Origin: an uncultured Collinsella sp.
GTDB taxonomy: Bacteria > Actinomycetota > Coriobacteriia > Coriobacteriales > Coriobacteriaceae
Assembly (NCBI GenBank): GCA_938023705.1
Contig: CALJDJ010000015.1
Span: 1 to 20,652 of the forward strand
Length of the DNA: 20,652 bases
Direction: 5' to 3'
Part shown: in pieces, positions 13,537-20,499 of the stretch
Layout: the number at the start of each line of letters is the position of its first letter
How positions within the stretch are numbered: the first letter of the stretch is position 1
The notes under the pieces: generated by a model
Told to the model about the DNA's origin: nothing
The model's database searches: none
Seen by the model: only the letters and a program-made list of their open reading frames with translations
Made by a program: the position numbers and the translations under genes

Positions 13537-15042
13537 CTATTGAGGAAGCTCGATTTCGGCTTCCGATGGGATGCGGAAGTAGGTCTCGGTCCAGTCGGTG
13601 AGTTTGTGCTCGAGCTCGCGGGTGATGGCGCCGTCGAGCATGCGCCAGGTCCAGTTGCCGCCCAGCGTGGCAGGGGTGTTGATGCGCGCCTCGTTGCCCA
13701 AGTTGAGCAGGTCTTGCATGGTGTAGATGCACGTGTCGCTCACGCTGGCTGCGATGGTTCGGTTGAGCGCGTCGGCGATGGGTTCGCCGGCCTGCTGATG
13801 GGTGTACAGGGCTGTCTGCTCGCGCTGACGCGGGGTAGTCGTTCCTTCAAACCAGCCGCGTGCCGTCTCGTTGTCGTGAGTGCCCACGTAGGCGACGGTG
13901 TTGGCAATGTAGTTGTGCGGCAGGTAGTACGAGTTGGTGCCCTCAAAGGCAAACTGCAGGATCTTCATGCCGGGGAAGCCCGAGTTGTCGCGCATGTCGA
14001 TGACGCCGGGGGTGAGGAAGCCCAGGTCCTCGGCGATGATGGGCAGCGTGCCGAGCTTTTCCTCGAGCGTCTTGAAGAGTTTGAGGCCGGGACCCTGCGT
14101 CCACGAACCGTAGGACGAATCAGGCGAGGAGAACGGCACCTCCCAATAGGCCTCGAAGCCGCGGAAGTGATCCAGGCGGATGACGTCGTACATGTCGAGG
14201 GCGGCGCGAATGCGGCCCTCCCACCAGGAGAAGCCGTCGGCCTCCATGGCGTCCCAGTCGTAGATGGGGTTGCCCCAGTACTGGCCGGTGGCCGAGAACT
14301 GGTCGGGCGGCGTGCCGGCGACGCTCACGGGATTGCCGGCGGCGTCGATCTTAAAGAGCTCAGGTGTCGCCCACATCTCGACGGAGTCACGCGAGACATA
14401 GATGGGCAGGTCGCCGATGATGAGAATGTCGCGCTCGTTGGCATAGGCCTTGAGGCGGCTCCACTGGCGATCGAAGAAGTACTGCGTCATCTGGTGGTAG
14501 AGCATACGCGCCGGATGGTCGGCGCAGACCTTGGCGGAAGCCTCGCCGCGGGTGCGGAGCTCCGCGGGCCACTCCCAAAACGCCTTGAGACCGCACTCCT
14601 CTTTGACGGTCATGAACTCACAGTAGGGGATGAGCCAGTCCTCGTTGGCCTGGATAAAGTCATCGAAATCGGCCGGCTTGTCGGCAGCAAAGCGCTCGGC
14701 GGCGCGGTCGAGAATCTGACGGCGGCCGCCAAAGATAGCACCGTAGTCGACATTGCTGGGGTCGGATCCCAGATACACGCCATCGATATTGCGCTGCTCC
14801 AGATACCCTGCCTCGATAAGCTCGGCAAAGTCGATAAAGTTGGGGTTGCCTGCGCGGGCCGAGAACGACTGATAAGGCGAATCGCCATAGCTGGTCGTCG
14901 TAAGGGGCAGAATCTGCCAGTAATGTTGTTTGCACGAGGCGAGAAAATCGACGAAGTCGTAGGCATTCCAGCCAAAGCCGCCGATTCCGTATGGTCCGGG
15001 CAGAGATGAGACGGGCATGAGGACGCCGCTTGCACGCTCCAT
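13537..15042 (-). CDS. malQ: 4-alpha-glucanotransferase (amylomaltase)
   Basis: This 501-residue GH77 enzyme disproportionates maltodextrins, moving glucan segments between chains and releasing glucose. Family landmarks: ASGVLMPVSSLPGPYGIG (4-21), the nucleophile Asp291 in RLDHFRG, acid/base Glu338 in AEDLG, and the third catalytic Asp390 in THDNET. The ATG at 15042 gives the usual family N terminus (MxRxSGxLxPxSSLP); in-frame GTG (15054) and TTG (15057) lie upstream, and the ribosome site (GGTGAG or AGAAGG) does not decide firmly between them. It is the first gene of a two-gene unit with glgP. The predicted promoter contains a GTTTAAAC operator shared with the ABC and PTS genes, supporting co-regulation. 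Confidence 0.95.
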   Translation of the reverse strand: MERASGVLMPVSSLPGPYGIGGFGWNAYDFVDFLASCKQHYWQILPLTTTSYGDSPYQSFSARAGNPNFIDFAELIEAGYLEQRNIDGVYLGSDPSNVDYGAIFGGRRQILDRAAERFAADKPADFDDFIQANEDWLIPYCEFMTVKEECGLKAFWEWPAELRTRGEASAKVCADHPARMLYHQMTQYFFDRQWSRLKAYANERDILIIGDLPIYVSRDSVEMWATPELFKIDAAGNPVSVAGTPPDQFSATGQYWGNPIYDWDAMEADGFSWWEGRIRAALDMYDVIRLDHFRGFEAYWEVPFSSPDSSYGSWTQGPGLKLFKTLEEKLGTLPIIAEDLGFLTPGVIDMRDNSGFPGMKILQFAFEGTNSYYLPHNYIANTVAYVGTHDNETARGWFEGTTTPRQREQTALYTHQQAGEPIADALNRTIAASVSDTCIYTMQDLLNLGNEARINTPATLGGNWTWRMLDGAITRELEHKLTDWTETYFRIPSEAEIELPQ

Positions 15043-15127
15043 GAATGCGCTCACCAACCTTCTTGTTGTGGGGTCGGCCTGCCGATGGGTGTGCAGTCCG
15101 CCTCCGATGTTCTGATTCGATACGCCT

Positions 15128-15157
15128 ATTGTAAAACATGTTGTTTAAACATGTACA
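15128..15157 (-). promoter_or_regulatory. malQ promoter with embedded GntR-type operator
   Basis: On the minus strand a possible -35 TGTACA (15157-15152) and -10 TACAAT (15133-15128) are separated by 18 nt. The spacer contains the 10-bp palindrome TGTTTAAACA (15142-15151), part of TTGTTTAAACAT (15141-15152). A protein bound there would block the promoter. The match to the sites near the GntR gene is seen; the regulator is inferred. Confidence 0.55.
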
Positions 15158-15206
15158 GGCAAGATAAAAAAGTTGGTCGATTTTCGGCGAATGGCTACAT
15201 GCCATG

Positions 15207-15240
15207 AAAAAGCCCCGACCTCACAACGTGAGATCGGGGC
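15207..15240 (-). terminator. Terminator of galE
   Basis: On the minus strand GCCCCGA ... TCGGGGC (15234-15240 / 15212-15218), extended by CTCAC/GTGAG, is followed by TTTTT. It lies 22 nt after the galE stop. Confidence 0.9.
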
Positions 15241-15262
15241 AAGAACGGTATGTAGGTTTTTG

Positions 15263-16324
15263 CTACTCGGCGTCGGCGAAGCCGTTGGGGTTGTGGCTCT
15301 GCCAGTTCCAGCTATCGCGGCACATGTCCGCGATGTCGTACTGGGCCTTCCAGCCCATCATGCGCTCGGCCTTGGAGGCATCGCACCAGTTGGCAGCGAT
15401 GTCGCCGGCGCGGCGCTCGCGGATCACGTAGGGCAGCTCCTTGCCACAAGCCTTGGAGAAGGCGGCGACGACCTCGAGTACCGAGGTGCCGGTGCCGGTG
15501 CCCAGGTTAAAGATCTCGACGCCGGTCTTGCCGTTCATCCAGTTAAGGGCGGCAACGTGACCAGAGGCCAGATCGCACACGTGGATGTAGTCGCGCACGC
15601 CGGTGCCGTCGGGGGTGGGGTAGTCGTTGCCAAAGACCTGAACGGCCTCGAGCTTGCCCACGGCGACCTGGGCGACATAGGGCACCAGGTTGTTGGGGAT
15701 GCCCTTGGGGTCCTCGCCGATCAGGCCCGACGGATGAGCGCCGATGGGGTTGAAGTAACGGAGCAGCACGACGTCCCACTCGGGGTCGGCGGTGTGGACG
15801 TCCATAAGGATCTGCTCGATCATCCACTTGGTCCAGCCATAGGGGTTGGTTGCGGGCTTCTTGGGGTCTTCCTCGGTGACGGGCGGGTTGTCCGGGTCGC
15901 CGTAGACGGTCGAGGAGCTCGAGAAGATGATGGACTTGCAGCCATGGTTGCGCATGACGTCGATGAGCACCAGGGTGTTCTCGATGTTGTTGTGGTAGTA
16001 CTCGACGGGCTTGCTCACCGACTCGCCGACGGCCTTAAAGCCGGCAAAGTGGATGACACGGTCGATCTGATGGGTATCGAAGATCTTGTTCATCGCATCG
16101 CGGTCGAGCACGTTGGCCTTGTAGAAGGTGAGGTTCTTGGCGGCTTCGTCGCCCACGATGGTCTTGACGCGGTCGACGGCGACGGCGCTGGAGTTGGAGA
16201 GATCATCGACGATGACGACCTGGTAGCCACCCTCGAGCAGCTGAACGACGGTGTGCGAGCCGATAAAACCGGCGCCACCGGTAACGAGGACGCAGGTGTC
16301 TTTGGGGTCGAGTGCTTTGGACAT
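15263..16324 (-). CDS. galE: UDP-glucose 4-epimerase
   Basis: This 353-residue short-chain dehydrogenase-type epimerase interconverts UDP-glucose and UDP-galactose with bound NAD, in galactose use and cell-envelope sugar supply. Motifs: nucleotide-binding TGGAGFIGSH (15-24), DDLSNSS (40-46), HFAGFKAVGES (92-102), catalytic Ser137 in FSSSSTVYG, and the YxxxK pair Tyr162/Lys166 in NPYGWTK. RYFNPIGAHPSG and GTGVRDYIHVCDLA are diagnostic of GalE. The ATG at 16324 follows AGGAGA by 4 nt and fits the family start; the longer upstream frame is not supported. It is monocistronic between its own promoter and terminator. Confidence 0.96.
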   Translation of the reverse strand: MSKALDPKDTCVLVTGGAGFIGSHTVVQLLEGGYQVVIVDDLSNSSAVAVDRVKTIVGDEAAKNLTFYKANVLDRDAMNKIFDTHQIDRVIHFAGFKAVGESVSKPVEYYHNNIENTLVLIDVMRNHGCKSIIFSSSSTVYGDPDNPPVTEEDPKKPATNPYGWTKWMIEQILMDVHTADPEWDVVLLRYFNPIGAHPSGLIGEDPKGIPNNLVPYVAQVAVGKLEAVQVFGNDYPTPDGTGVRDYIHVCDLASGHVAALNWMNGKTGVEIFNLGTGTGTSVLEVVAAFSKACGKELPYVIRERRAGDIAANWCDASKAERMMGWKAQYDIADMCRDSWNWQSHNPNGFADAE

Positions 16325-16361
16325 GTAGTCTCCTATCGAATCAGGGACACTTCTAGAGGGG

Positions 16362-16367
16362 AGTATA
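16362..16367 (-). promoter_or_regulatory. Likely -10 box of galE
   Basis: TATACT on the minus strand, about 40 nt upstream of the galE start, in the context GCGCTATACT. No good -35 is seen at the usual distance. Confidence 0.4.
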
Positions 16368-16445
16368 GCGCAGGCGGGGACGCCCAAATGGTGCACTGTA
16401 GGAAAAGCAGAGGATTATGTTAACGTACTCATATAAGAGCTTGCT

Positions 16446-16472
16446 CAATTGTTACCTCAAATTTGACAATTG
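16446..16472. promoter_or_regulatory. Nested palindromes in galE / peptidase divergent region
   Basis: CAATTGT (16446-16452) and ACAATTG (16466-16472) form a 7-bp inverted repeat. The palindrome TCAAATTTGA (16457-16466) lies largely within the interval. This AT-rich site lies between the divergent galE and peptidase genes and looks like an operator. The binding protein is unknown. Confidence 0.4.
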
Positions 16473-16529
16473 CTTACGAGCCGCCGACCTTGTAGTTTCC
16501 TGCCGTTCGTGGAAATCGTTGGGACGCGC

Positions 16530-16593
16530 CATATGTACGCTAATATGTATGAGTTGAGCGACATATAAATAAGCATGTAACGGAGTACATATG
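16530..16593 (+). promoter_or_regulatory. Leader able to pair with the start codon region of the peptidase gene
   Basis: CATATGTAC (16530-16538) is the exact reverse complement of GTACATATG (16585-16593), which includes the start codon and abuts the CGGAG ribosome site. If both are in the mRNA they could form a 9-bp AT-rich stem hiding the start. A TATAAA (16564-16569) between them is a candidate -10; if it is the real promoter, the upstream arm is not transcribed and the repeat would be DNA-level only. Confidence 0.3.
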
Positions 16594-17796
16594 TCACCAA
16601 ACAGCGATTCCATCCTTTCCCAGGAGCTCTCGCGCCGCACTGCCCTTAAGGCCCTGTTCGGCGCCGCTTCTGCGGCAGTTCTTTTTGGCCTGCCCACTCG
16701 CGCCCATGCGGCGGAGGCTTCCAAAGAAACCACCGATAAATTGAATGCCGCCCAGGCCCAACTCGACGAGGTTCAGGCCCAGCTCGACAGCATCGCAAAT
16801 GAGTATGCGGCGCTGGCCAACAAGAATGCCCAGACCCTCAACGACATCGAGAATGTCCAGGGCAAGATTGACGACACGCAGGCCCAGATCGATGAAAAGA
16901 AGGCCGAGCTCAAGAAGAAGCGCAACGACCTTTCCGATCGCGTGGCCGCCAGCTACAAGTCCGGCGGTACGAACATCCTGTCGCTGCTGCTGGCCTCTGG
17001 CTCGTTTGAGGAACTCGTCGCCAACGCGCATTACGTTGAGAAGATCAACAAGAGCGACCGCGATGCCATCGAGGACATCCAGACGATTCAGGCCGAGCTC
17101 GACGCACAGAAGACCGAGCTCGAAGCACAAAAGGCCAACCTGGAGAAACTCAAGGACCAGCAGACGGCTCAGATGCAGGATATGCAGGCCAAGCAGCAAG
17201 AGGTCCAGACCGTGCTGAACGGTCTTTCCGACGACGTCAAGGAGCTCATGGCTCAGCGTGATTCCGAGATTCTCGCTGCCGCCCAGGCCGAGGAGGCCGC
17301 TAGGAAGGCCGCCGCTGCCGCGGCCGCCGCGAACAAGAACAATTCCTACTCGGGTGGTTCGAGCTCGGGCGGTGGATCGTATGCGCCCGGAACTCCGCAG
17401 CAGAATGCCGGCTCGGGCAAGCAGCAGGCCGTCGTCAACGCGTGCTACTCCACGCCTTCGCCGGGTCAGAACTGGTGCGCGGCGTGGGTTACCAATGTCT
17501 TCCGTAACGCCGGCGTTGGCTACTTTGGCGGCAACGCGTGTGACATGTTCAACGCCTGGTGCTATAGCTCCGACCGCTCGGCGCTGCAGGTGGGCATGAT
17601 CGTGGCCGACTCCTCGCACAGCGGCACGGGTGCTCCGGGCCTTATCTACGGTCATGTGGGTATCTACGTTGGCGGCGGCATCGTTATGAGCAACGAGGGT
17701 GCCATTACGTCTAAGTCGCTTGATTCGTTCATTAGCTTTTATGGTACTGGCTCTGGCGTGCGTTGGGGCTGGCTTGGCGGTATTGCGCTGTCGTAA
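16591..17796 (+). CDS. Tat-exported coiled-coil protein with C-terminal CHAP/NlpC-like cysteine peptidase domain
   Basis: This 401-residue protein is a probable peptidoglycan hydrolase. Residues 1-40 form a signal peptide with a twin-arginine motif (SRRTALK, 14-20) and a cleavage site after AHA (38-40). A long PcsB/RipC-like coiled coil spans about 44-245, with heptad-rich QAQLDEVQAQLDSIANEY and the family segment SYKSGGTNILSLLLAS (121-136). A short Ala-rich and a Gly/Ser-rich linker (about 240-275) leads to a catalytic domain at about 278-401, with Cys296 in QNWCAAWVTNVF and His355 in YGHVGIYVGGG. Coiled-coil hydrolases of this layout are activated at the septum by FtsEX in other bacteria. 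The ATG follows CGGAG. It is monocistronic; the gene is followed by a large palindromic element. The exact peptidase family (CHAP versus NlpC/P60) is not certain. Confidence 0.88.
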   Translation: MSPNSDSILSQELSRRTALKALFGAASAAVLFGLPTRAHAAEASKETTDKLNAAQAQLDEVQAQLDSIANEYAALANKNAQTLNDIENVQGKIDDTQAQIDEKKAELKKKRNDLSDRVAASYKSGGTNILSLLLASGSFEELVANAHYVEKINKSDRDAIEDIQTIQAELDAQKTELEAQKANLEKLKDQQTAQMQDMQAKQQEVQTVLNGLSDDVKELMAQRDSEILAAAQAEEAARKAAAAAAAANKNNSYSGGSSSGGGSYAPGTPQQNAGSGKQQAVVNACYSTPSPGQNWCAAWVTNVFRNAGVGYFGGNACDMFNAWCYSSDRSALQVGMIVADSSHSGTGAPGLIYGHVGIYVGGGIVMSNEGAITSKSLDSFISFYGTGSGVRWGWLGGIALS

Positions 17797-17804
17797 AGCC
17801 GACT

Positions 17805-17940
17805 GGGCCGCGTGCCCGCCCGCAATATATTTGATTGCCTGCTCGGGCAGTCCTGCGCAAGACGAAGGCCACATTAAGTGGCCTTCTTTGCGTGCGGAAC
17901 TCGCGATCAATCAAATATATTGCGGGCGGGCACGCGGCCC
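17805..17940. repeat. 136-nt palindromic element with perfect 33-bp arms (copy 2 of the 55-bp core)
   Basis: The left arm 17805-17837 and right arm 17908-17940 are perfect inverted copies over 33 bp. The 70-nt centre contains 17852-17906, identical to window positions 1-55, with its own 9-bp hairpin. The element begins 8 nt after the peptidase stop codon. The arms do not match the sequence flanking copy 1, so only the core is conserved. Possible natures: a miniature mobile element, a terminator-like RNA, or a DNA cruciform site. Confidence 0.85.
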
Positions 17941-17992
17941 TCTCGGGTTCGGGGCGCTACGCACCGGATTGGTTGTCTGAATAAAAGAAAGT

Positions 17993-18020
17993 GAAGGCCC
18001 CTTTCGGGGCCTTCTTTTTT
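17993..18020. terminator. Bidirectional terminator between peptidase gene and murB
   Basis: GAAGGCCCC (17993-18001) pairs with GGGGCCTTC (18006-18014) around a TTTC loop. On the plus strand it is followed by TTTTTT. On the minus strand it is followed by ACTTTCTTTTATT, so it can also end murB, whose stop codon lies at 18021-18019. Confidence 0.9.
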
Positions 18021-18981
18021 AGAGGAATTCGCCGACTCGGTGGACTTCGGGTTCGAGGTCTACGTCGAATTGGTCTTTGACGGTTGTTTGGATGTGGCGG
18101 ATGAGTTCGTCGACATCGGCGGCGGTGGCGTGGTCGGCGTTGACGATGAAGCCGCAGTGCTTTTCGCTCACCTGCGCGCCGCCGATGGCGTGTCCTCGCA
18201 GGCCGGCGTCCATGATGAGCTTGCCGGCAAAGTAGCCCTCGGGGCGCTTGAAGGTGGAGCCGGCACTCGGCATGTCGAGCGGCTGCTTGTCCTCGCGGCG
18301 CTGGCGGTAGTCGTCCATGTCGGCCTTGATCATCGCGGCGTTGCCCGGGGCGAGATTGAAAGTGGTCGAAAGCACGATGAAACCGTCGTCGGCAATGCGG
18401 CTCTTGCGATAGCCCAGGTTGAGCTCATCGACATCGAACTCGATAATGCTGCCGCTACCGCGGGTGCCGTCGTCGAGCATGCGGGCGGGCTTGTAGACGC
18501 GCACGGACTCCAGCACATCGGCCATGCAAGCGCCGTATGCTCCGGCGTTCATGTAGCAGGCACCGCCGACCGATCCGGGAATGCCCGAGATGGGCTCCAT
18601 GCCGGTAAGGCCGGCCTCGGCTGCCGCGGCTGCGACATCGGAAAGCAAGGCGCCGGCTGCCGCCGTGACGTGCGTGCCGTTGACCGTAATGTCGGAGAGG
18701 CCCTCGCCCAGCGCTACAACAACGCCGCGGATACCCTTGTCGCCGACGAGCAGGTCGGAGCCGTTGCCCACGATGGTGAGCGGCAGGTCGCAGCGGTAGC
18801 AGGTGTCGAGCGTGGCGACGAGGCCCTGCTCGGTATCGGGCGTGACAAAGACATCGGCCGGGCCGCCGATCTTAAACGTGGTGTGCTCGCGCATGGGCTC
18901 GCTCATGAGCACGTTGTCCTCGCCGGCAACGCCAGCGAGCGCGCAGAGCAGGTCCTCGTTAAAAAAGTCATTCTCGTGCAT
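18019..18981 (-). CDS. murB: UDP-N-acetylenolpyruvoylglucosamine reductase
   Basis: This 320-residue FAD enzyme reduces UDP-GlcNAc-enolpyruvate to UDP-MurNAc, the second committed step of peptidoglycan synthesis in the cytoplasm. FAD-binding landmarks: TTFKIGGPAD (34-43), GNGSDLLVGDKG (72-83) and GMEPISGIPGSVGGACYMNAGAYG (127-150). Substrate and catalysis: YRKSRI (191-196), proton-donor Ser242 in AGSTFKRPEG (type II MurB form), GGAQVSEKHCGFIVN (267-281) and Glu312 in LEPEVHRVG. The ATG at 18981 follows AAAAGGCGGA; a longer frame up to 19137 runs through the palindromic repeat and is rejected. It is divergent from the LacI gene and unlinked in function to the sugar genes. Confidence 0.96.
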   Translation of the reverse strand: MHENDFFNEDLLCALAGVAGEDNVLMSEPMREHTTFKIGGPADVFVTPDTEQGLVATLDTCYRCDLPLTIVGNGSDLLVGDKGIRGVVVALGEGLSDITVNGTHVTAAAGALLSDVAAAAAEAGLTGMEPISGIPGSVGGACYMNAGAYGACMADVLESVRVYKPARMLDDGTRGSGSIIEFDVDELNLGYRKSRIADDGFIVLSTTFNLAPGNAAMIKADMDDYRQRREDKQPLDMPSAGSTFKRPEGYFAGKLIMDAGLRGHAIGGAQVSEKHCGFIVNADHATAADVDELIRHIQTTVKDQFDVDLEPEVHRVGEFL

Positions 18982-19048
18982 ACGAATATCCGCCTTTTGG
19001 TGGTTGTTGTCATCAATCGAATGCAATATACCCCACCCGGATGGATTT

Positions 19049-19110
19049 GGTGCAAAGCAACCTGACTCCAATGCATCACATGGTGCAAAGGGGTCAGGTT
19101 GCTTTGCGCC
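19049..19110. repeat. REP-like 21-bp inverted repeat between murB and the LacI gene
   Basis: Arms 19049-19069 and 19090-19110 pair at 19 of 21 positions, and the other two are G-T wobbles. The core is GCAAAGCAACCTGAC / GTCAGGTTGCTTTGC, with a 20-nt loop. It lies in the divergent murB/LacI promoter region. The size and form recall REP-type elements mobilised by REP-associated transposases. Only one copy is in the window, so its dispersal in the genome is unproven. Confidence 0.75.
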
Positions 19111-19180
19111 AATCGCGGCGATAAAACAGCCGTCCACCGGATTGGTAAAGTGTTTATCATCGAGGTAGAGGGGCAGTCGC

Positions 19181-19186
19181 TATACT
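19181..19186 (+). promoter_or_regulatory. Likely -10 box of the LacI-family gene
   Basis: TATACT about 35 nt upstream of the start codon, in the context CGCTATACT like the galE -10. No clear -35 is seen. Confidence 0.4.
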
Positions 19187-19221
19187 TTCAAGAGATTGCG
19201 CGTAAACCCGGAAGGAGCGAG

Positions 19222-20250
19222 ATGGCCAACAAAGTCACCCTCAAGCAGATCGCCCAGGAGGTGGGGCTTTCCCCTTCGTCGGTCTCGCTTGTTCTCAATA
19301 ATCGGCCCTGTCGCATCTCGGAAGAAAACCGCAAGCGCATCAAAGAGGTCGCGGCGCGCAACCACTATGTTCCTAACCAGATTGCGCGCAGCCTGGTCAT
19401 GCGTGAGTCGCGCACGCTGGGCCTTATCGTTCCCAATATCGAGAGCCGCTTTTTTGCCTCGCTCGCCGGCAGCTTGGAAAAGCGCTGTCGCGAGGACGGT
19501 TACGCGCTCTTTATTACCAGCTCGGGCGGAAGCGCCGATGACGATCTGGAACTGCTGCGCCAGCTGGTGACGCGCGGCGTCGACGGCGTCTTTCTGGTAG
19601 TGGGTGACGAGTTCTCCGACGATCGCGCCCTGCGCGAGGAGGTGAGCCATCTGCCCATTCCTGCCGTGATGGTCGACCGCGCCATTGAGGGCCTCGAGTG
19701 CGACAAGGTGATGTTCGACCACGAGATGGGCGGCTACATGGCTACGCGGTATCTGATTGAACAGGGTCATCGCCGCATCGCCTGTCTGGTTAACGCGCGT
19801 CGCTCCAATACGGGCCGCAAACGACTCGCCGGTTACGAGCGCGCGCTGCGCGAGGTGGGACTGCCCATCGACGCGCGCCTGGAGTTTGAGAGCGAGTACT
19901 ACATTCCGAGCGCATACGAGGCCTCGGAGGCGGTGCTTGCAACCGATGCCACCGCCGTGTTCGCAAGCTCGGACAACATCGCCCTCGGTCTGCTCAAGCG
20001 CTTGCACGAGATGGGGAAGAGCATCCCGGGCGATATCTCGGTCGTAAGCTATGACAACTCGGCGGCCGACGTTCTCTTTGAGCCGGCGCTGACCGCGATT
20101 GAGCAGGATCCCGGTGTCCTTGCGGAGCATGCTTTTGGCTGCATGTCCAAGCGTCTTGCCGGTAGGGGCGGTAGACGTGCCGAAGAGGTCGTTCTGGAGC
20201 CGGCGCTTATCGTGAAGGGCAGTGTGCTTGACCTTACCGAATATAGCTAA
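19222..20250 (+). CDS. LacI-family transcriptional regulator
   Basis: This 342-residue repressor has a LacI helix-turn-helix at about 5-30 (VTLKQIAQEVGLSPSSVSLVLNN) and a hinge helix with YVPNQIARSL (49-58). A periplasmic-binding-protein-like sugar domain covers about 64-335 (LGLIVPNIESRFFASLAGSLE, GVDGVFLV, HEMGGYMATRYLIEQGHRRIACL, FASSDNIALGLL, DISVVSYDN). The family size is normal. The start ATG follows GGAAGGAG closely; a longer frame upstream lacks support. The effector cannot be read from the sequence. Its position near alpha-glucan genes makes a MalR- or CcpA-like role possible, but it is separated from them by galE, the peptidase gene and murB, so control of a distant locus is equally likely. 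Confidence 0.93.
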   Translation: MANKVTLKQIAQEVGLSPSSVSLVLNNRPCRISEENRKRIKEVAARNHYVPNQIARSLVMRESRTLGLIVPNIESRFFASLAGSLEKRCREDGYALFITSSGGSADDDLELLRQLVTRGVDGVFLVVGDEFSDDRALREEVSHLPIPAVMVDRAIEGLECDKVMFDHEMGGYMATRYLIEQGHRRIACLVNARRSNTGRKRLAGYERALREVGLPIDARLEFESEYYIPSAYEASEAVLATDATAVFASSDNIALGLLKRLHEMGKSIPGDISVVSYDNSAADVLFEPALTAIEQDPGVLAEHAFGCMSKRLAGRGGRRAEEVVLEPALIVKGSVLDLTEYS

Positions 20251-20303
20251 GCGCACTTGTTTGTTTGCATAGATTGCATGCGGAGTGTCCGCTATTTGCC
20301 GGC

Positions 20304-20379
20304 GGGGCCGGGGAGGCATACTTTGTTTTGAGAAGTTCGCGGAGCCCACTTCTCAAAACAAAGCAGGCACCCCGGCCCT
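20304..20379. repeat. Long palindrome after the LacI-family gene
   Basis: An inner perfect 16-bp stem CTTTGTTTTGAGAAGT (20321-20336) / ACTTCTCAAAACAAAG (20348-20363) closes an 11-nt loop. An outer 8-bp stem GGCCGGGG / CCCCGGCC (20306-20313 / 20370-20377) lies beyond a short asymmetric internal loop. There is no T run, so it is not a standard terminator. Its sequence is unlike the other palindromes in the window. Confidence 0.75.
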
Positions 20380-20453
20380 CGTCCGTGAACTTTTCCGCTG
20401 GGCGAGCCATAGACGCCGCGCACCGATACGGTAAAGCGGCGGCTTGAAATTGG

Positions 20454-20462
20454 TGCTATATT
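20454..20462 (+). promoter_or_regulatory. Extended -10 promoter of the last gene
   Basis: TGCTATATT has an extended -10 form (TGnTATATT) about 38 nt upstream of the start codon at 20500. The GntR gene promoter has the same TGCTAT context. A -35 is not clear. Confidence 0.45.
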
Positions 20463-20499
20463 CAGCTTGAGTTGTTTAATGCTAGTACGGGAGGCTGAT

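Noticed and set aside
13409..13732. Upstream extension of glgP
   Set aside because: The extension has no family similarity or ribosome site and would overlap the end of malQ; AGGAGG stands 5 nt before the ATG at 13408.
16591..17796. Divergent open frame on the minus strand through the peptidase gene
   Set aside because: It mirrors the real gene; the plus-strand product has a signal peptide, coiled coil and catalytic motifs, while the minus product has none.
17805..17940. Insertion sequence
   Set aside because: Only 136 nt, no transposase frame and no obvious target-site duplication; at most a miniature element.
18982..19137. Upstream extension of murB
   Set aside because: It would translate through the palindromic repeat and has no similarity to MurB N termini.
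17963..19147. Direct repeat CACCGGATTGGT at about 17962 and 19137
   Set aside because: Only 12 bp and without symmetric context; too short to distinguish from chance.
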